Source: Curtobacterium sp. MCBA15_008 (GTDB lineage Bacteria; Actinomycetota; Actinomycetes; Actinomycetales; Microbacteriaceae). From it: a stretch of DNA of 64,000 nt. A program made the translations under genes and the position numbers. Of the stretch, positions 49,757 through 57,536 are shown piece by piece. The stretch lies in assembly GCF_001865065.1 (NCBI RefSeq), contig NZ_MJGN01000011.1, positions 1 through 64,000 on the forward strand. The letters are read 5' to 3'. The stretch's first letter is position 1. Every line of letters starts with the position of its first letter. The notes under the pieces are model-generated. The model ran no database searches and was not told where the DNA came from. It worked only from the letters and a program-made list of their open reading frames with translations.

Positions 49757-50197
49757 ATGACGATGAACTTCGACCCGTTCCGCGAGCTCGACCGTCTCGC
49801 TGGTTCCCTCCTCGGGGCCACCGGGCCGCGCTCGATGCCGATGGACCTGTACCGCACCGGAGACCACTACGTCCTCGACGTCGACCTGCCGGGCATCGAC
49901 CCGGGCTCGGTCGACATCGACGTGGACGGCTCGCTCCTGACCATCCGTGCCGAGCGCACCCTCGGTGCTCCGGAGGGCTCGCAGTGGCTCACCAGGGAGC
50001 GGCAGCCGGGCACGTACGTCCGCCAGCTCACGCTGGGCGACGGACTCGACGCCGAGCGGATCACGGCGGGCTACGACAACGGGGTGCTCAGCGTCACCAT
50101 CCCGGTCAAGGAGTCCGCGAAGCCGCGCAAGATCGCGGTCACCGTGGGCGCTGGTCGCGAGCAGCTCGCCGTCGGGGCGGGCAGCGCCGGAGAGTAG
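49757..50197 (+). CDS. hsp20: Hsp20/alpha-crystallin small heat-shock protein
   Basis: This 146-residue ATP-independent holdase has the alpha-crystallin core between about residues 30 and 120, with DLPGIDPGSVDIDVD and the C-terminal signature YDNGVLSVTIP. GAAGGAG precedes the ATG at 49757 (an in-frame ATG two codons on is possible). The promoter carries both CIRCE and HAIR elements, so heat-shock control by HrcA and HspR is expected. A small membrane-protein gene follows in the same transcript. Confidence 0.93.
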   Translation: MTMNFDPFRELDRLAGSLLGATGPRSMPMDLYRTGDHYVLDVDLPGIDPGSVDIDVDGSLLTIRAERTLGAPEGSQWLTRERQPGTYVRQLTLGDGLDAERITAGYDNGVLSVTIPVKESAKPRKIAVTVGAGREQLAVGAGSAGE

Positions 50198-50202
50198 GAG
50201 GG

Positions 50203-50502
50203 ATGTCGGTGCTCGAGTTCCTCAACGCACTCGCCGCGGTCCTCGCCGTGACGGTGGCCCTCACCCTGACGAGCCTGGACCGACCGGTCGCGATGCTGCT
50301 CGGCCTGACGGGCAGCCTGACCGGCAGCTTCCTTGTGTGGGTGTCGGCGCCCGCGGCGTGGGACCACTCCGTCGTCCTTCCGTGGGCCGCGAGCGTCGTC
50401 GGCACGGTGGCCGTCGTGGCCGGTTGGGCCGCGGTGCGCGCCTACTCGGGGTTGTTCACCGCTCCGGACGGCTCCGCGGACGACGCGGCCAGGAGTCACT
50501 GA
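50203..50502 (+). CDS. Small membrane protein cotranscribed with hsp20
   Basis: This 99-residue protein has three hydrophobic helices (residues 5-22, 30-50 and 60-82) and a short polar tail. TAGGAGGG directly precedes the ATG at 50203, 5 bp after the hsp20 stop. It should share the heat-shock promoter. I do not recognise the family. Confidence 0.75.
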   Translation: MSVLEFLNALAAVLAVTVALTLTSLDRPVAMLLGLTGSLTGSFLVWVSAPAAWDHSVVLPWAASVVGTVAVVAGWAAVRAYSGLFTAPDGSADDAARSH

Positions 50503-50513
50503 CCCGGACACCG

Positions 50514-50555
50514 CGACGGCGGGCGGGCGGATCGAGGTCCGACCGCCCGCCGTCG
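50514..50555. terminator. Bidirectional terminator after the hsp20 operon
   Basis: CGACGGCGGGCGG pairs with CCGCCCGCCGTCG over 13 bp across a 16-nt loop, between two convergent genes. Confidence 0.75.
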
Positions 50556-50562
50556 TTCGTCG

Positions 50563-51444
50563 TCACTCCTTGTTGAGCTTGTCCTGCACCTCGCCGGCCG
50601 TCTTCTCGACGATGTTCGGCAGCTCGGTCGTGCCGTAGAAGCGCGAGTCCGGGTGGGTGGGCGGCGGCATCGGCACCGACGAGGTGGGGCCGTCGTGGTA
50701 CGAGTACTCGCCCTTGCCGTCGAACGAGGGGCCGCTCGCCCAGGGCCCGTTTCCGGCCTCGGCGCCGTCGGAGAAGTTCAGGTACTGGTAGCTGAACTCC
50801 GTGTGCTCCTTCGACTGCGGGAACTTGTTCGGCACCGGGAAGTCCTCGACGCCCTTCTCGCGCAGCTCCGCAGCGGCGGACGCCCACATGTTCTGGTGCA
50901 TGGTGTCCCGGGCGATGAGGAAGCCGAGCAGGTCCCGGACGCCCTTGTCGTCGGTCATGTGGTAAAGCCGTGCAGCCTGCACGCGGCCCTGCATCTCGGC
51001 GTTCTCGTTGGCCGTGAAGTCGGCGAGCAGGTTGCCGCTCGCGGTGATGTACGAGCCCTGCCACGGGTTGCCGTTGCTGTCGACGGGACGCGCACCGGCG
51101 CCGGCGACGATGGCGTGCTGGACGTCGGTCCCGCCGACGATCGCCGCGACCGTGGGGTCGTCCTGCAGGGCGTCCTCGGTGATCCCGAGGGGGCTCTTCT
51201 CGAGCAGCTGCGCGATCATCGTCGCGAGCATCTCGACGTGCCCCATCTCCTCGGCACCGATGCCGAAGACCAGGTCGCGGTACTTGCCGGGCATGTGCAT
51301 GTTCCACGCCTGGAACTGGTACTGCATGGCGACCGAGATCTCGCCGTACTGGCCGCCGAGCACCTCCTGCAGCTTGCGGGCGTAGACGGCGTCCGGCTTC
51401 TCGGGCGTCGCCTTGAACTGGAGTTCCTGCTTGTGGAAGTACAA
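50563..51444 (-). CDS. katN: Manganese catalase
   Basis: This 293-residue ferritin-like enzyme disproportionates hydrogen peroxide with a dimanganese centre. Ligand regions are present: GEISVAMQYQFQ, GAEEMGHVEML, NAEMQGRVQAARLYHM and ARDTMHQNMW. The start is a TTG at 51444 with AAGGAG 8 nt upstream, giving the family N terminus MYFHKQELQF. It is upstream of nothing on its strand and downstream of an SDR gene, with which it probably forms an oxidative-stress unit. Confidence 0.92.
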   Translation of the reverse strand: MYFHKQELQFKATPEKPDAVYARKLQEVLGGQYGEISVAMQYQFQAWNMHMPGKYRDLVFGIGAEEMGHVEMLATMIAQLLEKSPLGITEDALQDDPTVAAIVGGTDVQHAIVAGAGARPVDSNGNPWQGSYITASGNLLADFTANENAEMQGRVQAARLYHMTDDKGVRDLLGFLIARDTMHQNMWASAAAELREKGVEDFPVPNKFPQSKEHTEFSYQYLNFSDGAEAGNGPWASGPSFDGKGEYSYHDGPTSSVPMPPPTHPDSRFYGTTELPNIVEKTAGEVQDKLNKE

Positions 51445-51475
51445 ATCGTGCTCCTTCGTTCGTTCGGTCTTCGGG

Positions 51476-52309
51476 TCAGAGGATCGGGGTGCCGCCGGTC
51501 ACGGCGACACGAGCACCCGAGACGTAGCTGCCGTCGTCGCTGGCGAGCAGGACGTAGACCGGCGCGAGCTCGGCGGGCTGGCCGGGTCGACCGAGGGGCG
51601 ACTGCTTGCCGAACTCCTCGACCTGTTCCGCCGGCATCGTCGACGGGATGAGCGGCGTCCAGATCGGCCCCGGTGCCACGCTGTTGACGCGGATGCCGCG
51701 CTCGCCGAGCATCTGTGCGAGCGCTGCCGACAGGTTCGCGACGCCGGCCTTCGTGACGTCGTACGGCGCCAGGGTCGGCTTCGGGTTGTCGGAGTTCACC
51801 GAACTGGAGCCGATGATCGACGAGCCCGGGCCGAGGTGCGGCAGCGCTGCCTTGACGAGGTGGAAGTACGCGCTGAGGTTCGTCGCGAGGGTGTGGTCCC
51901 ACTCCTCGTCGCTGATCTCCTCGAGCGTCTCGTGCGTCATCTGGAACGCCGCGTTGTTGACCAGGACGTCGATGCCGCCGAGTTCGGAGACCGCCCGGTC
52001 GATCACGGACCGGCAGTACGCGGGGTCGCTGAGGTCCCCGGGGAACAGGACCGCCTTCCGACCGGCTTCCTCGACCCACCGCTTCGTGTCCTGCGCGTCC
52101 GCTTCCTCGTCGGGCAGGTAGCTGATGAGGACGTCGGCACCCTCGCGGGCGAAGGCGATCGCGACGGCCTTGCCGATCCCGCTGTCGCCGCCGGTGATGA
52201 CGGCCCGCTTGCCGGTCAGCTTGCCGGAACCCCGGTACGACTCCTCACCGTGGTCGGCCTTCGGCGTCAGTTCCTGGTCGCTCCCCGGTGGCTGCTGCTG
52301 GTCCGTCAT
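51476..52309 (-). CDS. SDR family oxidoreductase (YghA-like)
   Basis: This 277-residue classical SDR has the cofactor loop TGGDSGIGKAVAIAF, NNAAFQ, the catalytic Ser in IIGSSSVNS and Tyr/Lys in PYDVTKAG. The polar N-terminal extension (residues 1-32) matches the YghA/YhdF stress-linked group often found beside catalases. GGGAG precedes the ATG at 52309. It lies 31 bp upstream of katN on the same strand. The substrate is unknown. Confidence 0.88.
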   Translation of the reverse strand: MTDQQQPPGSDQELTPKADHGEESYRGSGKLTGKRAVITGGDSGIGKAVAIAFAREGADVLISYLPDEEADAQDTKRWVEEAGRKAVLFPGDLSDPAYCRSVIDRAVSELGGIDVLVNNAAFQMTHETLEEISDEEWDHTLATNLSAYFHLVKAALPHLGPGSSIIGSSSVNSDNPKPTLAPYDVTKAGVANLSAALAQMLGERGIRVNSVAPGPIWTPLIPSTMPAEQVEEFGKQSPLGRPGQPAELAPVYVLLASDDGSYVSGARVAVTGGTPIL

Positions 52310-52503
52310 GTCGCTCCCTTCGTGGCGGTTCTCGACGTGCAGGGGCGATGGTCGGCGCGCGGCTCTGAGTGCCCGTCCGGACTGGACGAATGACGCGGTC
52401 ACCGTGGCCGGATCACGCGGTGCGGACCAGGTGCCGGACAGTCGGCACGCACCGCAATGGTCTGCGGGAAACCGCAGGCTGCGGACACCTCCCGTTCAGG
52501 GGC

Positions 52504-52533
52504 TTCATAAGGTGAGTCCTCCTCTCGTACAGT
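52504..52533 (+). promoter_or_regulatory. Promoter of the secreted repeat protein
   Basis: TTCATA (52504-52509) and TACAGT (52528-52533) are spaced by 18 bp. They lie 52 bp before the ATG at 52586, within the 276-bp gap (52310-52585) that also must drive the divergent SDR gene. I saw no other gene in the gap. Confidence 0.55.
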
Positions 52534-52585
52534 GCTCCCGGCGCCCCGAGGCGTCACAGACGACAGCAGCGAGAACGGACGATCC

Positions 52586-53731
52586 ATGGCCCGACCCGAA
52601 CGAGCCCGCGCCCAGCGCAGGCGGTTCCTCCTCCCCCTGGCAGCCCTCGCGGTCGCCGCCGCCTCGGTCCTCGCGACCAGCGCACCGGCCAACGCCGCCG
52701 CGACCTTCACGACCCAGGCCCCCCGCGCCACGGGTGCGATCAAGGTCGGCAGCAAGGTCACGGCGGTCTTCCCCACCTGGAAGCCCACTCCCACGGCCAA
52801 GGGCTACCGGTGGCTCCGGGACGGCAAGAGCATCAGCGGTGCGACGAAGTCGGTCTACACCCCGGCCGCCGCGGACCGTGGCCACCGGCTCTCCCTGATG
52901 ATCATCGGGGCGAAGAACGGGTACACCCAGGCCACCCGGACGAAGGACCTCGGAGTCGTCGCACCCGCCGACGCCCCCAAGGCCACCGTCGCGCCGGCGC
53001 TGCACGGCTCCGCCCGGGTCGGGGGCACGCTGTCGACCACGAACGGCACCTGGAACGTGACCGGGCTCTCGGTCCGGTACCAGTGGCTCCGGAACGGCTC
53101 GATCGTGTCCGGCAAGACCAAGAACACGTACGTCCTGACCAGCTCGGATCGCGGCACGACGATCGCGGCGCGGGTCATCGTGTCGAAGGCGGGCTACGCG
53201 GACGGCAGCGCACGGACCGCGGTCACCGGCAAGATCGCCGGCGTGGCCGCCGCGTTCTCCGGCAACGGGACGTTCGCCGTCGGATCGAAGATCAAGCCCG
53301 GTACCTACTACTCCGGCTCGACGAACGGGTGCTACTGGGCGCGCCTCAGCGGCGCGAGCGGCAGCTTCGACGAGATCCGCGCGAACGATCTCGGCAGCGG
53401 ACAGCGCATCATCTCGATCTCCCCGGGCGACAAGTACGTGGAGTTCAGCGACTGCGGCTCCTGGTACCCGATCTCCGGGGCTGGACCGCGACTGTCGAAG
53501 ATCCCGGCCAGCGGCGTCTACAAGGTCGGCCAGCAGATCGCCCCGGGCACCTGGCGGACCTCGTTCACCGACGGTTGCTACTGGGAGACCCGCGCCTCCG
53601 GCTACGGCGGTTTCGAGGACGTCATCGCCAACGACTACATCGACGGGCGTGGCTCGACCACGGTGACGATCTCGAGCTCCGTCTACGCGTTCGAGACCAG
53701 CTACTGCGGTACCTGGACCAAGGTCGGCTGA
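52586..53731 (+). CDS. Secreted protein with two Ig-like and two Cys-containing repeats
   Basis: This 381-residue exported protein has a signal peptide (residues 1-37, ending NAAA). Two beta-rich modules follow with the shared pattern YRWLRDGKSISGATKSVY and YQWLRNGSIVSGKTKNTY. The C-terminal half contains two repeats of about 75 residues built on FAVGSKIKPGTYYSG / YKVGQQIAPGTWRTS, then GCYWARLSG / GCYWETRASG, and ending in a CGSW or CGTW. Each repeat has two Cys likely forming a disulphide. Such repeats recur in Microbacteriaceae exported proteins without known function. A terminator follows. Confidence 0.85.
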   Translation: MARPERARAQRRRFLLPLAALAVAAASVLATSAPANAAATFTTQAPRATGAIKVGSKVTAVFPTWKPTPTAKGYRWLRDGKSISGATKSVYTPAAADRGHRLSLMIIGAKNGYTQATRTKDLGVVAPADAPKATVAPALHGSARVGGTLSTTNGTWNVTGLSVRYQWLRNGSIVSGKTKNTYVLTSSDRGTTIAARVIVSKAGYADGSARTAVTGKIAGVAAAFSGNGTFAVGSKIKPGTYYSGSTNGCYWARLSGASGSFDEIRANDLGSGQRIISISPGDKYVEFSDCGSWYPISGAGPRLSKIPASGVYKVGQQIAPGTWRTSFTDGCYWETRASGYGGFEDVIANDYIDGRGSTTVTISSSVYAFETSYCGTWTKVG

Positions 53732-53753
53732 CACCGCCCCCGCACCGCACTGC

Positions 53754-53786
53754 ACCGCCCCGGCCGCATCACGCGTCCGGGGCGGT
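53754..53786 (+). terminator. Terminator after the secreted repeat protein
   Basis: ACCGCCCCGG pairs with CCGGGGCGGT over 10 bp across a 13-nt loop, 23 bp after the stop. Confidence 0.65.
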
Positions 53787-53853
53787 CGTGCGTCCGCGGC
53801 GGGTCCTGCCACCGCCCCGGACGCACGAACCACGACCGGCATAGCGTGGACGC

Positions 53854-54537
53854 GTGGACCTCGAACTCAAGAACCGTGTCGCGCTCGTCGTCGGAGGGAA
53901 GGGGTACATCGGCGCAGCCGTCGCCGATCGACTCCGCGCCGAGGGGGCGACCGTCGTCGTCGCCTCCCGCAGCGCGGACGCCGCCGACGGCGTCACCATG
54001 GACACCGCGGACCAGGCATCGGTCGAAGCCGGTGTCGCCCGGGTGCTCGAGCAGCACGGTCGCATCGACGTGCTCGTCGTGACCGCCGCGCCGAGCGCCG
54101 GCACGCTCGACCCCGCGCGGAAGTCCGACCCGGAGCAGGTGCTGTCGGCGATCGACGGCAAGGCGCTCGGGTTCCTCCGCGTCGCGAACGCCGTCCTACC
54201 GGCACAGCGCGAGGCCAGCCACGGCCGCGTCGTCGTCGTGAGCGGGCAGAACGCCTACCTCTCCGGCAACATCACCGCCTCGCTGCGGAACACCGCGGTG
54301 AGCGTCATCGCGAAGAACCTCGCCGACGAGCTCGCTGGCTCCGGCGTCACGGTGAACGTCGTCAACCCGGGGACGGTCACGGACACCCCCGCCGCCGAGG
54401 TGCAGCGCGGTTCGGGCGGCGAGTCCAGCCCGCAGCAGATCGCGGACCTGGTCGCGTTCCTCGCCTCGCCGCTGTCCGCGGTGTCGGGCGAGTCGATCTC
54501 GATCGCGCACCGGGTGCTCGGCCAACTGACGATCTGA
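53854..54537 (+). CDS. SDR family protein lacking the catalytic Tyr/Lys
   Basis: This 227-residue SDR-fold protein has GGKGYIGAAVADRL as its cofactor loop and NVVNPGTVTDTPAAE as the substrate lid. Where active enzymes read YxxSK, this one reads ITASLRN, so both Tyr and Lys are missing; the Ser region VVSGQNAYLSG remains. It may bind NAD(P) without catalysis. GTG at 53854 is 6 nt from TAGCGT (53842-53847): leaderless. A dispersed-repeat hairpin follows the stop. Confidence 0.82.
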   Translation: MDLELKNRVALVVGGKGYIGAAVADRLRAEGATVVVASRSADAADGVTMDTADQASVEAGVARVLEQHGRIDVLVVTAAPSAGTLDPARKSDPEQVLSAIDGKALGFLRVANAVLPAQREASHGRVVVVSGQNAYLSGNITASLRNTAVSVIAKNLADELAGSGVTVNVVNPGTVTDTPAAEVQRGSGGESSPQQIADLVAFLASPLSAVSGESISIAHRVLGQLTI

Positions 54538-54538
54538 C

Positions 54539-54580
54539 GGACTGGAGGCGCGTGGCGGGCCCGCCCCGCGCCTCCAGGCC
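54539..54580. repeat. Inverted pair of dispersed repeats (hairpin)
   Basis: CTGGAGGCGCG (54542-54552) pairs with CGCGCCTCCAG (54567-54577); the loop holds the palindrome GGCGGGCCCGCC. It begins right after the SDR stop and is the clearest repeat-derived terminator after the one at 29743. Confidence 0.75.
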
Positions 54581-54674
54581 GCCACCGGGTCACGACGGTC
54601 TTTCACCCGGTGGGATGAAGCCCTTCGCCCGCTGGTCCGATGTGGCGGCGCCCGCGGTTGTCGATGCTGGTGTC

Positions 54675-54776
54675 ATGGAGACCTCGACCAAGCACACGAT
54701 CGCCACCCTGCTGCTCTGCGCGGCGATCGTCGTCGTCACCGCCGTCGCCCTCGTCGCGATGTCGCCGATGCCGTGA
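54675..54776 (+). CDS. 33-aa single-pass membrane peptide, tentative
   Basis: The frame encodes METSTKHTIATLLLC followed by a Val/Ala-rich helix and SPMP. It begins 6 nt after GATGCT, the same leaderless layout as other genes here, and ends 34 bp before the histidine kinase gene. Such short frames can arise by chance. Confidence 0.4.
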   Translation: METSTKHTIATLLLCAAIVVVTAVALVAMSPMP

Positions 54777-54810
54777 CCGCCGTTCCGCGCCCTCGTGCGA
54801 TGATCGAGCC

Positions 54811-56037
54811 GTGACGGACCGGCGCACGTTCATCCGGCCGCTCGCCACCCGATCGATCGTCGTCGACGTGGCCTGGGCGGCGCTCGCTGCGCTCGTCTTC
54901 CTGCTGCCGATCGACCTCGAGCTGCAGCACGCGAGCCTCCTCGCGGTCCTCGCGGCGGCCGTCGCGATCGCGCTACGGCGGGTCTCGCCGACCGCGGCGA
55001 TGGCGATGATCGTCGTGCTCGGGGTCGTGCAGGTCGGTGGCGGGGAACGCCCGTCGCTCGTGGACCTGGCGATGTTCGTGGTGATCGGCACGACGGCCGT
55101 CGTCGGGAGCCGCGGCGAGGTCGTGGCGTCCGGCGTCCTGGCGTTCGTCGCCGGCGTGAGCGCGACGGTGTACCTCGCGTCGACCGGCTTCCGCTTCCTG
55201 CTCCTCATCAACGGGCCGCGCGACCAGGCGTTCCTCGCGATGGCCGCACCCGTCACGGCGCTCCTCGGCGTCTGGGCCGGCGGGATCGCCCTGCGGGCCT
55301 TCCGGTCCCGCGACCGTGAGTCCGAACGGCGTGCCGATGCCGAAGCCGCAGCGTTCCGCGCCGAGGCCGTCGCGACCGAGGCCGCCGCCACCGCCACCCG
55401 CGCGATCGACGAGGCCGAGTCGGAGCGCATCCGGGCGGACATCGCGCGGGACGTCCACGACGTCGTCGGGCACTCCCTCGCCGTGATCATCGCGCAGGCC
55501 GACTCGGTGCCGTTCCTCGACGACGAGGCCCGCATCCGCGAGGTCAGCGCGACGATCGCCAGCACCGCCCGGAGCTCCCTCGTCGAGGTCCGACAGGTCC
55601 TCGGGCACATCGACGGCTCCGGCACGGACACCGACCCGGGGTCGCTCGACGAGATCGTGCAGGGCATCCGCGAGGCCGGGGTCGACGTCGACCACAGCCG
55701 TCGCGGTGCCCTCGTGACGCTCGGCCCGGACAGCGGGACCGCCGCACGCCGTGTGCTGCAGGAGATGCTCACGAACGCGCTCCGGCACGGCGCCCCGGGA
55801 CACCCGGTGGTCGTCCGCGAGACCTGGCGGAGCGCCGACCTCGTGCTCGAGGTCGAGAACCAGGTCGTCGATTCGGCCGCCGCGGTGCCGAGCACGCGCG
55901 GCTCCGGCCGGGGACTCACCGGGATGCAGTCCCGGCTCACCACGCTCGGCGGGTCGTTCGACGCCGCCGTCCTGGACGCCGTGTTCGCCGCACGCGCCCG
56001 CATCCCGTTCGACGTCCATGGGGGGACCATCCGATGA
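54811..56037 (+). CDS. Sensor histidine kinase (NarL/HisKA_3 type)
   Basis: This 408-residue kinase has a membrane part with about five or six helices (residues 15-165), a coiled coil rich in Arg/Glu/Ala (about 170-210), and the dimerisation helix IRADIARDVHDVVGHSLAVI bearing the phosphorylated His. The ATPase domain has the N box LQEMLTNALRHG and the G box GSGRGLTGM. GTG at 54811 is 6 nt from a GATGAT hexamer. It overlaps the response regulator gene (ATGA), so the two form one system. The stimulus is unknown. Confidence 0.88.
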   Translation: MTDRRTFIRPLATRSIVVDVAWAALAALVFLLPIDLELQHASLLAVLAAAVAIALRRVSPTAAMAMIVVLGVVQVGGGERPSLVDLAMFVVIGTTAVVGSRGEVVASGVLAFVAGVSATVYLASTGFRFLLLINGPRDQAFLAMAAPVTALLGVWAGGIALRAFRSRDRESERRADAEAAAFRAEAVATEAAATATRAIDEAESERIRADIARDVHDVVGHSLAVIIAQADSVPFLDDEARIREVSATIASTARSSLVEVRQVLGHIDGSGTDTDPGSLDEIVQGIREAGVDVDHSRRGALVTLGPDSGTAARRVLQEMLTNALRHGAPGHPVVVRETWRSADLVLEVENQVVDSAAAVPSTRGSGRGLTGMQSRLTTLGGSFDAAVLDAVFAARARIPFDVHGGTIR

Positions 56038-56708
56038 CCGATCCGATCCGCATCCTGCTGACCGACGACCAGGCGCTCTTCCGCGCCGGCTTGCGCGTCG
56101 TGCTCGACGCGCAGGACGACATGGTCGTCGTGGGCGAGGCGTCCGACGGGGCCGAGGCGCTCGGGCTCATCCCCGAGCTCCGGCCGGACGTGATGCTGCT
56201 CGACATGCGCATGGCCGGCATGGACGGTGTCGAGACCGTCCGCCAGCTCTTCTCCGGCGCCGTGGACGGTCCGCTCCCCCGCGTGGTCGTCCTCACCACC
56301 TTCGGGCTCGACCCGGCCGCGGCCACGGCGATCCGCCTCGGCGCGAGCGGGTTCCTGCTGAAGGACACGACGCCGCCGTTCCTGTTCGCGGCCGTCCGGG
56401 CCGTGCACGAGGGCAGCTCGGTGATCGCGCCGAACGACCTGTCACAGCTGTTCGGCGCGGACGTCGAGCGGGCTCCCTCGCCGCAGCCGTCGGAGTTCCA
56501 GGCGCTGACCGACCGGGAGCGCATCGTGTTCGGCTGGGCGTCGCGCGGGCTGTCGAACGCCGAGATCGCGGCGAAGGAGTTCGTCACCGAGTCCACGGTG
56601 AAGACGCAGATCTCGAGCATCCTCGGCAAGCTCGCCCTGCGGGACCGGGTGCAGCTCGTCGTGTACGCGCACGACCACGGGCTGGCCGGGGCGCGCGGCG
56701 AGGCCTGA
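56034..56708 (+). CDS. NarL/LuxR-type response regulator
   Basis: This 224-residue regulator has a receiver domain with phospho-acceptor Asp in MLLDMRMAGMDG, the conserved Lys in LLKDT, and a LuxR helix-turn-helix LSNAEIAAKEFVTESTVKTQI. ATG at 56034 overlaps the kinase stop. The targets are not evident from the neighbourhood. Confidence 0.9.
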   Translation: MTDPIRILLTDDQALFRAGLRVVLDAQDDMVVVGEASDGAEALGLIPELRPDVMLLDMRMAGMDGVETVRQLFSGAVDGPLPRVVVLTTFGLDPAAATAIRLGASGFLLKDTTPPFLFAAVRAVHEGSSVIAPNDLSQLFGADVERAPSPQPSEFQALTDRERIVFGWASRGLSNAEIAAKEFVTESTVKTQISSILGKLALRDRVQLVVYAHDHGLAGARGEA

Positions 56709-56719
56709 CCCGCCGGACC

Positions 56720-57457
56720 TCAGCCCGCGGCTGCCGACGAACCTGCGGCCACCCGGTCGAGCCACTCGGCGAGCATCGCCCGCTCGGCGACGGTCAACGC
56801 ATCGAGGTCCGACACCGCAGCACGGAGGGTGATGGCCGCACTCGTGATCGCGTCCCCCGCTCCGGCCGGGGCGGACCCGGGTACCAGGATCCGTCCGAGC
56901 ACCGCCTGGAACGCCTCGTCCGCCAGTCCGGGATCGCGGTCCTCCGGCGCAGTCGCCAGGATCGCCAGCACCGCGCCGGTCCCGGCGGCGTGCACGAGGT
57001 CGACCGCGCGGCGCTCCGGCACCGCGAGCCGACCGGCCTCGGCGACCCGCCGCACCCGTTCGGCCAGCAGTGCCGTGCCGGCTCGCGCGGCGGCCGAGCG
57101 ACGTCCGCGTTCGGGATCGGCGAGCAGGACGAACAGGTCCGGGTTCGCCAGACCGAATGCGATCGTCGTCTCCCACCCGGTGCGGAAGTCCTCGACGGGG
57201 TCGGTGTGCTCGATGCGTGCCGCCCGGACGGCCTCGGCTTTCTGGGCGGAGAAGGTCGTCATCGCGTGCTCGGCGACGGCCTCGAGCAGCCCGTCCTTGT
57301 CGCCGAAGAGCCGGTAGATGGTGGGCGCCTGGACCCCGGCACCGTCAGCGACCGCACGTGTGGTGACGGCAGCGGCGCCCTGCTCGCGGAGCATCGTGCC
57401 CGCGACCTCGACGATCCGCGCTCGGGTCTCGTCGCGCTGCGTGCCCTGCTCGATCAC
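56720..57457 (-). CDS. TetR family transcriptional regulator
   Basis: This 245-residue repressor has recognition segment VTTRAVADGAGVQAPTIYRLFGDK. GTG at 57457 lies 6 nt after TATCGT (minus strand of 57464-57469). It is divergent from an NmrA-like reductase gene with a symmetric site between them, so it likely represses that gene and senses its substrate or a toxic quinone-like compound (inference). Confidence 0.87.
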   Translation of the reverse strand: MIEQGTQRDETRARIVEVAGTMLREQGAAAVTTRAVADGAGVQAPTIYRLFGDKDGLLEAVAEHAMTTFSAQKAEAVRAARIEHTDPVEDFRTGWETTIAFGLANPDLFVLLADPERGRRSAAARAGTALLAERVRRVAEAGRLAVPERRAVDLVHAAGTGAVLAILATAPEDRDPGLADEAFQAVLGRILVPGSAPAGAGDAITSAAITLRAAVSDLDALTVAERAMLAEWLDRVAAGSSAAAG

Positions 57458-57487
57458 GGAACAACGATAACAACTCCGCGCTATCGC

Positions 57488-57508
57488 TGTGTTACCGTCG
57501 TAAACACA
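57488..57508. promoter_or_regulatory. Candidate TetR operator
   Basis: TGTGTT, nine bases, then AACACA forms a 6-bp-arm palindrome in the 79-bp gap between the divergent TetR and NmrA-like genes. The gap is AT-rich and also contains ACAACGATAAC/CAACGATAC repeats. Confidence 0.6.
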
Positions 57509-57536
57509 ACAACGTTACCAACGATACGGAGTCAGC

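Noticed and set aside
53590-53605. ACCCGCGCCTCCGG as a dispersed-repeat copy in the secreted protein
   Set aside because: It lacks the CCAGG part of the core and sits in a repeat region of the protein where the residues are needed.
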